From Datura wrightii (lineage: Eukaryota > Streptophyta > Magnoliopsida > Solanales > Solanaceae), in NCBI GenBank assembly GCA_035772735.1, contig JASDFA010000016.1, positions 171,621,001-171,685,000 on the forward strand: 64,000 nt of DNA. The letters are read 5' to 3'. A program made the translations under genes and the position numbers. The notes under the pieces are model-generated. The model was not told the origin of the DNA. It was given only the letters and a program-made list of their open reading frames with translations, and searched no databases. Within the stretch, counting starts at the first letter, position 1; each line of letters opens with the position of its first letter. Positions 10,840 to 20,499 of this stretch are shown here, in pieces.

Positions 10840-12010
10840 ATGCCTCCATGCAGAGTGAACGCCAAAAGTAATGGTAAAAACAATGATCATGAGGGTGCCA
10901 ATGGAGATGAGCATCAGCCAGCCCCACTCGTTCACGAGGAGCACGCACCAGAGCCAGCTGCCCATGCTGAATTTAGGGTAGCGATTTAGATGCTGACACA
11001 AGCTATGGCTGCTCAGGTTCATAATCAGACGGTGGCACATTACCCTCAGAATGGGAATGCAGCGGCAGCTAGGGTGAGGGATTTCTTGGGGATGAGCCCT
11101 CTTGAGTTCACGGGTTCGAAGGTGGGCGAGGATCCACACGATTTCATTGAAGAGATTCTAAAGATCACTTAGGTTATAGGGGTGAACAATGGGAATGTGT
11201 GGACTTGACCTCCTATCAGCTTAAGGTGGTGGCTCACATATGGCTCAAGCAGTGGAGAGATGCCAGGGCAGTGGGTGCAGGCCCGATAGGTTGGGAAGAG
11301 TTCCATGCAGCACTTTGGATCGGTTCTTCCCTCAGGATATGAGGAATCTCAATGCGACCAAGTTTGTTAATTTGAAATAGGGTGACATGTCTGTTCAGGA
11401 GTATGCATTGGAGTTCACTCGATTATCCAAGTATGCTCCAGAGTTGGTGGCGGACCAGAGGGCTTGGGTGAGTCATTTGTGCATGGGGTGGCAGATTATT
11501 TGGACAAGGATTGCAGGATTGACATGCTACATTGGGATATCGACTTTCCTTGCATTGTGTTGCATGCATAGCAGATGGAATCAGTCTACCGGAGGTAGAA
11601 GGAGGCCAAGAGGGCTAGGATCGATAGCTCTGGGATTTCTCAGGTTAGGTCAGGGGGTGGACAACGTCATCAATCCCAACAAGGGTCTATCGCTCCAGCT
11701 CCATCATTAACTAGCACGCCATCTAGATTCAGAGGGGATCAGAGGAGCAGAGTTTCAGAGTCTAGAGGCCAGGGTAACATGCAGATGGAGCGCTCTTTCC
11801 CAATTTGTGCAGGGTGCGGCAGGAATTTCCCCAGAAGGTGCTTTATTAGCTTGGATGCTTGCTTCGGGTTTGGCAAACCCAGACACAGACTTAAGGATTG
11901 CCCCTCAGCCAGATCAGGGGTTGGTGGAGCCCGTGTGATAGCAGCTAGTTCTATTGCTCCAACAACACTCCTGCTCAGCATGGTGTCTCGATTAGTGCAG
12001 CGGGCGGTTA
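10840..12010 (+). pseudogene. Gag of T1
   Basis: The ATG at 10840 starts a polar N-terminus, with TAG at 10987-10989. The capsid-like blocks ARVRDFLGMSPLEFTGSKV (from about 11067) and VQEYALEFTRLSKYAPELV follow after frame changes. The zinc knuckle near 11860-11901 reads CFGFGKPRHRLKDC, so the second Cys of CX2CX4HX4C has become Phe. Gag would coat the RNA. Several stops and shifts leave it non-functional. T2 has the homologous region at 51896, with the TAG at the same codon. Confidence 0.85.
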
Positions 12011-12059
12011 GTGCCAAAATAGGTTTTATGCTTTTGTATCTCGCTAGGAGTAGGAGGCT

Positions 12060-12410
12060 TTACCAGATGTGGTCACTAGTATGTTGCAAGTATTCCAAAT
12101 TGATGCATATGCCTTGTTAGATATAGGAGCTACTTTGTCTTTTGTGACCCCTTATATTGCTAGTAGTTTTGGAGTTAGCTCTGAAATCCTGTCAGAACCA
12201 TTTTCAGTCTCTACTCCAATCGGTGAGTTAGTTGTAGCTAGGCGGGTGTATAGAGGTTGCCCCATTACAGTATTGCATAAGGTCACCTCCGCATACTTAG
12301 TGGAGTTAGCTATTACTAACTTTTACATCATTTTGGGCATGGATTGGTTGTTTGCATGTTATGCTTCGATTAATTGTAGGACTCGTGCGGTGAAATTTTG
12401 ATTTCCAAGT
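12060..12410 (+). pseudogene. Protease of T1
   Basis: This is a retropepsin that would process the polyprotein. It contains LLDIGATLSFVTPY, the Tekay active-site block with Asp kept and the usual Pro changed to Ile. The downstream flap-side block is IILGMDWLFACYASINCRTR. The frame ends at a TGA near 12400, where T2 still reads an Arg codon in RFPGE, so it fits a CGA-to-TGA change. It continues directly into the RT linker. Confidence 0.85.
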
Positions 12411-12419
12411 GAGTCAGTT

Positions 12420-13452
12420 TTGGAGTGGAATGGTAATTCAGTTGTACCAACCGGTTGGTTTATTTCATATCTTAAGTCCAGGAAAATGATTTCTAAGGGC
12501 TGCATATATCATCTAGTTAGGGTTAAGGATGTTGAGTCTGAGGCCCCGACTATCCAGTCAGTTTCGGTGTTGTGTGAGTATCCAGAGGTTTTTCCCGATG
12601 ATTTGCTAGGTGTTCCTCCTCAGAGGGAAATTGATTTCGTCATTGATCTGTTACCCAATACGCAACCTATCTCTATTCCTCCCCACAGGATAGCTCCAGA
12701 TGAGCTAAAGAAGTTGAAGGATCAGTTGAAGGATCTGTTAGACAAGGGCTTTATCAGACCAAGCAAGTCTCCATGGGGTGCACCAGTGTTATTTGTCCGG
12801 AAGAAGGATGGTTCACTTTGGATGTGCATTGACTATTGACAGTTGAACAAGGTCACCATTAAGAACAAGTATCCTTTACCCTGGATCGATGATTTGTTTG
12901 AATAGCTTCAGGGTGCCAAGTGTTTCTCCAAGATTGATCTCAGGTCCGGGTATCACCAGCTCAGGGTTTGGGAGAGTGACATCCTAAAAACCATTTTCAG
13001 GACTCGGTACGGTCACTACGAATTTGTTGTTATATCTTTTGGACTAACAATGACCCTGCCTCTTTCATGGACTTGATGAACAGGGTATTCAGGCAATATC
13101 TAGACATGTTCGTGATCATGTTCATCGATGATATCCTTATATACTCTCAAAGCGAGGAGGAGCATGCCGCTCACTTGAGAGTAGTGCTTCAGACCCTCAA
13201 GGATCGTCAGTTGTATGCAAAGTTCAGCAAGTGTGAATTTTGGTTGGACTCCGTGGCATTTTTAGTCCATGCAGTATTTAGTGAGGGCATAAAGGTAGAT
13301 TCTCAGAAAATTGCAGCGGTGAAGAATTGGCTTAGACCGGTGAATTCTTCAGAAATTCAGAGTTTCTTGGGCCTAGCAGGATACTATCGGATATTCATAG
13401 AGGGTTTTTCATCAATTGTGGAACCTTTGACCAAGTTGACTCGGAAAAGATA
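12420..13452 (+). pseudogene. Reverse transcriptase of T1
   Basis: RT copies the element RNA to cDNA. The blocks in order are FPDDLLGVPPQREIDFVIDL, KGFIRPSKSPWGAPVLFV, CIDY-stop-QLNK, KCFSKIDLRSGYHQL and FIDD at 13121-13132 (catalytic), followed by the thumb FLGLAGYYR. Stops include TGA after CIDY (Arg in intact relatives), TAG at 12903-12905 (Gln in T3) and a frame change near 13040. Catalytic Asp residues are still present, but the frame is broken. Confidence 0.88.
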
Positions 13453-13960
13453 AAGTTCCAATGGTCGGAGGCTTGTGATAAAAGCTTCCAAGAGTTGAAG
13501 ACTCGACTCACTTCAGCACCAGTGTTGACCCTACCCGAGGGTACCGATGGTTTTGTGGTGTATTGTGATGCTTTGAGAATCGGACTTGGGTGTGTGTTGA
13601 TGCAGCATGGGAAAGTGATAGCATATGCCTCAAGACAGTTGAAAATCCATGAGAAGAATTACCCAACCCATGATATTGAGTTGGCATTGAAGATATGATG
13701 GCATTACTTGTATGGGGTCCCACGTGGATGTATTTATGGACCACAAGAGCTTGCAATATGTGTTCACGTAGAAAGATCTCAATCTTCAACAAAGGAGGTG
13801 GTTAGAGCTATTAAAGGAGTATGACATGAGTGTCCTTTACCACCCGGGTAAGGCTAATTTGGTAGCGGAAGCACTTAGAAAGCTATCTATGGAGAGTGTG
13901 TCCCATGTGGATGAGGGAAAAAAGGAGTTGGTAAAAGATGTCCATCGACTTGCAAGGTTA
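13453..13960 (+). pseudogene. RNase H of T1
   Basis: The blocks GFVVYCDALRIGLGCVLMQH and VIAYASRQLKIHEKNYPTHD are followed, after frame changes near 13690, by degraded forms of the 'HKSLQY' and 'RRWLELLKDYDM' segments. This is the standard Tekay RNase H. It is inactivated by stops. Confidence 0.82.
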
Positions 13961-14099
13961 GGAGTTTGATTGGTCGATTCAACCGATGGCGACGTTGTTG
14001 TGCAAAACGGATCTGAATTGTCCTTGTTGATTGATGTGAAAACTAGACAAGATGAGGATTTGATTTTGGTAAAGCTGAAAGAAGCCATTCAGAGTTAGA

Positions 14100-15288
14100 A
14101 GGTTGAGGTCTTCTCCCAAGGGGGAGATGGTATGTTGCAGTACCAGGGTCGTCTGTGTGTTCCAGATGTTTATGATTTGGTGGGCTGGATATTGCATGAG
14201 GAACACGGATCCAGGTACTCTATCCATCTGCGTTCCACCAAGATGTATCATGATTTGTGGGAAATATATTGGTGGAACGACATGAAGAAGGATATTGCAG
14301 ATTTTGTAGCTAGGTGCCCGAACTGTCAGCAAGTTAAGGTCGAATATCAAAGGTTGGGAGGCGTACTTCAGGATATTAGCATTCTTACTTGAAAGTGGGA
14401 AGATATTAATATGGATTTTATTACAGGCCTATCTCGTACTCGCTGACACTACGATTCTGTTTGGGTGGTAGTTGACAGGTTGACCAAGGCTGCACATTTC
14501 CTACTGGTGAAAACCACAGATTCAGCGGATGATTATGCCAAATTGTATATCTGGGAGTTGGTGCGATTACATGGAGTGCCCTTGTCTATTATCTCAGACC
14601 GAGGTACTCAGTTTACCTCTCAGTTTTGGTGGTTTTTTCAAAAAGGGCTTGGGACTCAAGTTAAACTCAGCACATATTTCATCTGCAAATGGATGGTCAG
14701 GCAGAGCGAACAATCAAGACTCTCAAGGACATGTTAAGATCTTGTATGATGGACTTTAAAGGAAGTTGGGATGATCACTTGCCCTTAATCGAGTTCTCTT
14801 ACAATAACAGCTATCACACCAGTATCCAAATGGCACCTTTCGAGGCTCTCTATGGGTGGAGATGTAGATCGCCCATAGGATGGTTTGAGGTTGGTGAGGC
14901 AGCTATGATAGGGACAGATTTGGTTCATGAGGCTATGATGAAGGTTTAGTTGATAAGAGACAGGATGAAAATCACTCAGAGTCGTCAGAAGTCATATGCT
15001 GATGTGAGGAGGAGAGAGTTGGAGTTCGAGGTGGATGATTGGGTGTTTCTGAAGGTATCTCCCATGAAGGGATTTATGCGGTTTGAAAAGAAAGGAAAAC
15101 TTAGTCCCCGCTATGTTGGTCCCTACTGTGTTATGAGAAGATTCGATTGGGTGTTTCTGAAGGTATCTCCCATGAAGGGAGTCATGCGGTTCAGAAAGAA
15201 AGAAAAACTCAATCCCTGCTATGTTGGTCCCTACCGGGTTATGAGAAGAGTTGGTAAGGTAGTGTATGAGTTGGAATTGCCATTATAA
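14100..15288 (+). pseudogene. Integrase of T1, with an internal duplication
   Basis: The zinc-binding half has TKMYHDLWEIYWW and CPNCQQVK (14230-14340). The core shows DFITGL (D1), LVRLHGVPLSIISDRGTQF (D2), a frameshift near 14680, then ERTIKTLKDML and EFSYNNSYHTS. The C-terminal block DDWVFLKVSPMKG occurs twice in frame (15037-15144 and 15145-15252). A TAG at 14947 and the frame changes break the protein. Intact relatives have one copy of the C-terminal block. Confidence 0.86.
15037..15252 (+). repeat. In-frame 36-codon tandem duplication in integrase
   Basis: Two 108-base units start with gattgggtgtttctgaagg at 15037 and 15145. They differ at a modest number of bases, so the duplication is not fresh. 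T3 has a single unit at 62782-62860. Confidence 0.85.
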
Positions 15289-15545
15289 TTATCTTCAGTT
15301 CATCTAGTCTTTCATGTATCGCTCTTGAAAAAGTGCTTGGGTGATCAGCCATTGTAGTTCCAGTGAACAGTGTTGGCGTAAAGGATAGCCTCAATTGCAA
15401 TCTTGGATAGTCAGGTTCGGAGGCTGAGGAACAAAGAAGTAGCTTCAGTAAAGGTTCTATGGAGAAATCAACATGTTGAGGGAGCTACGTGTGAAGCCGA
15501 AGCGGATATGATGGCTAAATAACCATACCTATTTCCTACCGGCTC
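15289..15545 (+). pseudogene. Chromodomain end of T1 integrase
   Basis: After a stop at 15286 the reading SQVRRLRNKEVASVKVLWRN is recognisable, followed by a degraded tail. It matches the chromodomain of T3 (63070-63205). In this family the domain is thought to steer integration to methylated histone marks. The conserved Trp of the 'TWEAE' segment reads Cys (TCEAE). Confidence 0.72.
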
Positions 15546-15786
15546 AGTTTCAGTTTGAGGTATTAGTTTTTTCCCTAATTCTCTAATCGGTTTCCATGTT
15601 CAATTCATGTGTGCAAGTTTGTTTTATGTTATGATAGAGGTATGTGATGTCTAAATTCGGTTCAGCTATGTAGTTCTTTTCAGAAGCAGTCATTCCGCTA
15701 GTTTTCGGTTTGAATGATCAGTATCTGAATATAATTGCATATTTTTGTTTTCTTCTTGTTTCGTACATTCGAGGACGAATATTCCC

Positions 15787-15797
15787 AAGGGGGAGAT
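15787..15797 (+). other. Polypurine tract of T1
   Basis: aagggggagat lies three bases before the 3' LTR. It follows the 'attcgaggacgaat' stretch that also precedes the PPT of T3. Confidence 0.85.
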
Positions 15798-15799
15798 AT

Positions 15800-15989
15800 T
15801 GTAATACCCTGAAAATGCTTAAGATTAGATCTGAAAGTTTAAAAGTTGGAAACTGTTGAAATTGGGAAAAATAGCATAGAACGGGCCATGTAACGACTCG
15901 TGGTATCTAACCACGGGTCATTGTAAGCAGTCCTGGTGAGGGAAGTCTTGGTGGCAGTGGAGATGACGAACGACAGAATGACTCGTTGC
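15800..15989 (+). repeat. 3' LTR of T1, first part
   Basis: These are the first 190 bases of the LTR (tgtaataccctgaaaatgct...). It is cut at gttgc (15985-15989) by element N. The rest is at 21938-24009. Confidence 0.92.
15985..15989. repeat. Target site duplication of element N, left copy
   Basis: gttgc here and gttgg at 21933-21937 differ by one base. The uninterrupted 5' LTR of T1 has gttgc followed by tataaac, so the left copy keeps the original sequence. Confidence 0.85.
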
Positions 15990-17372
15990 TGTTCGGTGCT
16001 TTGGTAGGGGTTAAAAACCGACACGCAAGTGCACGTGGTCAAACAAGTAATAAAGTGGCTAAGTAAGCCAAGTATCGATCCAAGGAGACTCTGGATAAGT
16101 AAAATTGCTTAAGTATACTATATTCTAGTTTACATCTAATTATGTTGACAACAATGTAACCAAAAGTTAAATAATTTTGTTTATAAACTATATACTAAAA
16201 CTATTAACAAATATTTACTTGAATTGAAACTATGGATAAGAGCATGCCAAGGTTAAGAACAAGTAATGAATTCGATAGTAATCATAATTCGGCTATTCTT
16301 CTCTTCATGTTGCTAGCCAAGAACATTAGCCTAGAGATTAAAACTCTCGTATTTAATCTCACTTTAGAATCATAAACCATTCATCAACATTTCTGTGATC
16401 AAATGCAATTTATGACCTAGCAATACAATTCCGGTTCCTAAATTGACTAATACGGCTTTCAAGTATATTTCTATCAGGAAAGCACATCAAAACCCAATTT
16501 TCCCAAATCAAGTTAAGAACAATACCCTATTAATTCACAACTTTCCAATTTCTTGCTCTCTCGAGTGAAATTGGACTTTTTAGATGTACATTAATGTTGG
16601 CCACACACTAATGCAGAAAGACAAGAATTAATAGAACAACATGAAAGAAGAAGATGAAAAACCATATAATTCACAATCAAAATTCAATACACATGTTCAA
16701 AACCTTAGCAAGGAAGAGAATTAGCCACTCATTTGTGGATTGATCATCCTCAAATGAGTGTAAATCATACGTACAATTGATTGAAAGAAGAAAGAAAGAG
16801 AGAAAAACCCTTAGCTTTTTCGTCCCTCAACTGCTCCTAACCCACGTCCTTGCTCCACCAAGTCTTCATTATGAAAAATAAACCTAAGTGTGCTATTTAT
16901 ATTAGAAGAAATCTTTCCCGGATTAACAAGCAACGTGTCACGGAGGCCAACGCGGAGCACGGCCTCCGTGACACACTACGGACGCGGAGGCTTTCTGGAA
17001 AATCACCCGAAATCGGCCCAGGCAGCACCTTGCCGCGTTGGCAACGTGTCACGCTGCCTGGGAAGCGCGTTGCAGCCCCATGGTCGCGGAGTCCACCTGC
17101 CGTGGCACGTTGCCAACGCGCAGGTGGGCTGTTTTGTGCCTCTTCCTTGCCGACGTTCGCGTGTTAATTCCGTTTCCAAGCTTCTACTTCACCAACTCAT
17201 GGATTAGTTACTCAAACATCATCAATACCTACAAAACAAAGGCTAATCATGTTGGTTAGCACATATCTCCACATTATATAAAATTACATGAAAATGTATA
17301 CAATAACTTAGATAAACAAGACTAATTTAAGTAATAAAGAGTATCTCGGGCATATATTTTTGCCCGTGATCA
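15990..17372 (-). repeat. 3' LTR of element N
   Basis: It reads TGATCACGGGCAAAAA on the minus strand and ends ...GCACCGAACA. It carries a GC-rich U3 segment (16930-17160) next to a TATA box (16893-16901, minus). Confidence 0.92.
16893..16974 (-). promoter_or_regulatory. TATA box with adjacent GC hairpin in the N LTR
   Basis: The minus strand has a TATAAATA box at 16893-16901. About 35 bases upstream is a perfect 13-bp inverted repeat (gtgtcacggaggc 16935-16947; gcctccgtgacac 16962-16974) with a 14-base loop. The right LTR has the same structure with one arm mismatch near 21478. This is the likely core promoter. A related hairpin sits at the same place in the unrelated T3 LTR. Confidence 0.6.
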
Positions 17373-17389
17373 CAACCCCACACTTAAAG
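17373..17389 (-). other. Polypurine tract of element N
   Basis: The minus strand reads CTTTAAGTGTGGGGTTG directly before the 3' LTR. It is a typical Athila/Tat-type PPT. Confidence 0.85.
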
Positions 17390-19320
17390 CCTTGTTCATC
17401 CTCGAACAACCTTTTACATGTCATGCAAATGGAGACTCCTACATAACTAATTTAGCAAGAGAATTCAAGTTATGGCTATAATGATTACGTAGGATACAAG
17501 CTAAAAATAGAGCATGCCTGATTTGATCGTTGAAATGAAACACAACCATGTTAAGACTTCTGAACCTCAAGAATCGACTCTCAATTTTTAGCAAACTCAT
17601 GCAGATCAACTGATCAAGAAATCCCACATGAATTATATCCTTCATTCAACATGTGCCCCTGACGGAAAGAGAGTTACCCAATTTCACACGCAAAAACAAT
17701 TTTTATATCACAACATGTGTGGGTATATGAATAGAATTACGCTCACTCTCACAAAGAATTCACATGCATCATGTAATGACCCATAAGCTTTCCCTTAGTG
17801 TTTTATTCCACTAATATAAGGATGTATGAATGTAAGATCAAGTAGGACTTTTTAGGTTGTAATGTAACTCAGGTGCGGGTAGGTACTATTATGATCAGTA
17901 ATAGTGACTATCTTTCCTAAGCGCTTTTAATACATCACGCCTTCATTACAAACTTCCCTTCCCTCACTTCACCTTTTTCTCTTTTCATCTTTCTTTTTCC
18001 TCTTTTGTTCCCCCATTTCTTTCGGCATTTTTAGCTTATTAGTAAGGAGTACTTAAGCAATATGTTTCATTCATTCCTTTTCTTACTCCCTACTAATAAC
18101 CAACCATTTTCACACAAATGCACCTTTTTCCTTTTCTCAACTATTACAATTGCTACTTTCCCTTCTTTTTCATTCTTCTCACTCCTTTACTCTTTCGGAT
18201 TTTTTTTCTTTAAGCGCTTCGGAGTTTTGGATCAAATTCAAGGCTAATGAAAGAAAAAGGATTAAGCTTATGTTGCAGCTGTCAAAGAATAGGCTCAAGG
18301 CTCAATGGGGTTAACTAGGATTAATTTTTCAAGGTAGGTATAATGAGGGATAAAAGTTTGGTTCATTCAAAGAAATGCCTAAATCATCTCCTACAATTCA
18401 CATCCTTCATTTCGTTTTATATACACACCAGGCAAGTTCTAGACATTCCACAATAGCACAGAATACTCAAAAACCTTACACTTATGGCACATGCTCAACT
18501 CAAGACACAATCAGTAGACTCTTACTCAGCTAATCACAAGAATTCAGAATTAAGCTTCCATCATATTGAGTCAAATTCAATAGCCTAAGTGTCTCAAACA
18601 AAGTTATACACTTGCATGCTTCACACTGAACATACTTGCATCTTACAAACATTTATAGCACATAACAAGAACATCCAGCACCAATTAGTTATGGTTTCAA
18701 AAACCCAAAACCTATCGACTAATTTTCCTCAAGACGGTCGTCATCCATCCATCGTCGGAAGCAGTCCCTAACTATGACTAAAAACTTTATATACAGACCC
18801 AGGAAAGAAAGAAAAAAGAAAAGAAAAAAAAAATTTTATTCTTCGGTTCAAATACCCCCCCGTCGGAAAAGAACCGAAAAGAAAAACCAACGGGTGATGA
18901 AGTCATGCTTAATTCACAAAAATTTTTCAAATTTTTTCAAATTTTCAAATTTCTCACCAACTTTTGCACAAGCATTACATTCACCAAAATCGTTAAGCAC
19001 AGAAAATTCTGAAATTTCCTAGAAATTTCCCTCACCCCACACTTAAATCATGCTATGTCCGCATAGCATCAAACTAGAGGTTACAAAGGGTGAGAAATAC
19101 TCCCTGAGGCCTTTAGGCCTAGCTGACAGCATGGTTTTCTTCAACTATGGACAAGTGGGTGTTCGACCCCACACTTTTTCTTTTCCATGCTTGTTAGCTT
19201 CCTCCTCCACGGGTACTCAAACTTCCCCTCCATCCGTGCTTAACTTTCCACCAAAACAACACAAGATGAAAAATAAATAAAATAAACATAAATGCAAGAA
19301 ATTAAAATGGTACCCATGGT
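17390..19320 (-). other. Noncoding interior of element N
   Basis: About 1.9 kb lies between the ORF and the PPT. It holds a + strand pyrimidine-rich tract (17945-18220) and stretches resembling the 3' noncoding regions of elements A and G ('aggactttttaggttgtaatgt' near 17846). I see no coding domain. The repeated open frames here are compositional. Confidence 0.7.
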
Positions 19321-19323
19321 ACC

Positions 19324-19372
19324 CTTGGGTTGCCTCCCAAGCAGCGCCTAATTTTACGTCGCGGCACGACGT
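19324..19372 (-). other. Conserved hairpin motif after the N ORF
   Basis: On the minus strand this reads ACGTCGTGCCGCGACG, then TAAAATTAGGCGCTGCTTGG, then GAGGCAACCCAAG. It starts 9 bases past the ORF stop. The TTGGG..CCCAA and CGTCG..CGACG arms can pair. Confidence 0.65.
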
Positions 19373-19380
19373 ACCAAGTT

Positions 19381-20328
19381 TCACCACTTTTTCCTCCACC
19401 TTGAAGATATGAATCTCACCCCTAATTTCTTCTCTAATTTCCTCTTATGCTCTAGGGGTGGTGGTGAAAAATTGTAAGGACCAAACAGTAGATGTTGCCT
19501 TTTGCATTTATTGGTCCTTAAGTAAGCGAAGTCATTTTGTCTTTCTGAGTTAGCAAATTTCAAAATATATGGTGCTTGGTCCTCCTCTAGACATTCCTCT
19601 ACAAACTTGGAAGACTCTATTTCTATGTTGTCAACCAAATTTAATGTTGAAAAATGCGTAGAGTGTGGTCCAATACACCTCAACTCTGAAACTGCATTTT
19701 GCTTGACCTCCTTACTTGTATATACCTTCTCGACATCGACATCTATCTCACCATTAAAGTCGACTGGGGGACACGCTAACTCTTCTTCCAAGAATGGATT
19801 TTCCATAAGTGTGAGCCCATCACGGGGACACTCAAGAGATTCGAATTGTTGGGCTTCATCCAAAAATTCACCCTTGTCGTCCTCTTGTAGTTCCTCTTGA
19901 ATATCGGCTAAAACTGTTGTCTGTGATTTATCACACGCTTCAGCTTCAGCGATCATCTCCGTGAATTTGATGGTCATCCTTTCTAGAGCCTCTGCATTCT
20001 CTTCTTGCTGATTTCTCAATACTGCCATCGCCTCCTTCATTGCTTCTGATTGCTCCAAGAGTTGTTTCAACATGTCTTCTATTCGAGCTTGGCGTCCCAA
20101 GTCCTCATTTTTAGCATGCCTATATTCAGAAAAAACAACAGAAGGATCATAGTAGGGGCTTGGGGGAGGGGAATATGCCTTTGGACAATCACCCCAATGG
20201 CCATATTGACACCCACATATATTGCACGTATTACAGTTTTGCCACAAGTGGGGTCCTCCATAGTTCAGACAAGATTCACTAAAATATGAGTATCCACCAT
20301 TGAAACCATTTATATTCCACGATGTCAT
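19381..20328 (-). CDS. Intact 315-codon ORF, gag-nucleocapsid-like with coiled coil
   Basis: This is the only long uninterrupted ORF in the window, and it lies about 170 bases inside the 5' LTR of element N. Residues 18-42 hold two knuckle-like Cys/His clusters: CLNYGGPHLWQNC (the second Cys position is Tyr) and CNICGCQYGHWGDCP (spacing CX2CX5HX3C). Residues about 70-135 are a charged heptad-like helix that could form a coiled coil (MLKQLLEQSEAMKEAMAVL). The C-terminal half is acidic, then basic at the end (KLEKKLGVRF, RWRKKW). I read it as a truncated gag remnant that may bind RNA and self-associate. The function is not known. The first Met is the only good start after the PBS. Confidence 0.7.
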   Translation of the reverse strand: MTSWNINGFNGGYSYFSESCLNYGGPHLWQNCNTCNICGCQYGHWGDCPKAYSPPPSPYYDPSVVFSEYRHAKNEDLGRQARIEDMLKQLLEQSEAMKEAMAVLRNQQEENAEALERMTIKFTEMIAEAEACDKSQTTVLADIQEELQEDDKGEFLDEAQQFESLECPRDGLTLMENPFLEEELACPPVDFNGEIDVDVEKVYTSKEVKQNAVSELRCIGPHSTHFSTLNLVDNIEIESSKFVEECLEEDQAPYILKFANSERQNDFAYLRTNKCKRQHLLFGPYNFSPPPLEHKRKLEKKLGVRFISSRWRKKW

Positions 20329-20475
20329 GTCAATAAGGGTATACGAACAAGCAGAAAAATAAAATAAAATAAAGAAGAATTAAAACAAACACTAGACCAA
20401 GTTGTCAACACTTAAGAAAATAAAACAAAAATACAGTAAATTTATACTTAAAACAATTTCACCAATTGCCAAGTC

Positions 20476-20493
20476 TCCCCGGCAACGGCGCCA
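20476..20493 (-). other. Primer binding site of element N (tRNA-Asp)
   Basis: The minus strand reads TGGCGCCGTTGCCGGGGA, the exact plant tRNA-Asp PBS, seven bases from the LTR. Confidence 0.9.
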
Positions 20494-20499
20494 AAAACT

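Noticed and set aside
16850..17207. Overlapping + strand open frames in GC-rich sequence
   Set aside because: They lie inside the U3 of an N LTR, on the strand opposite to the element, and repeat in the other LTR with different ends. GC-rich sequence has few stops by chance.
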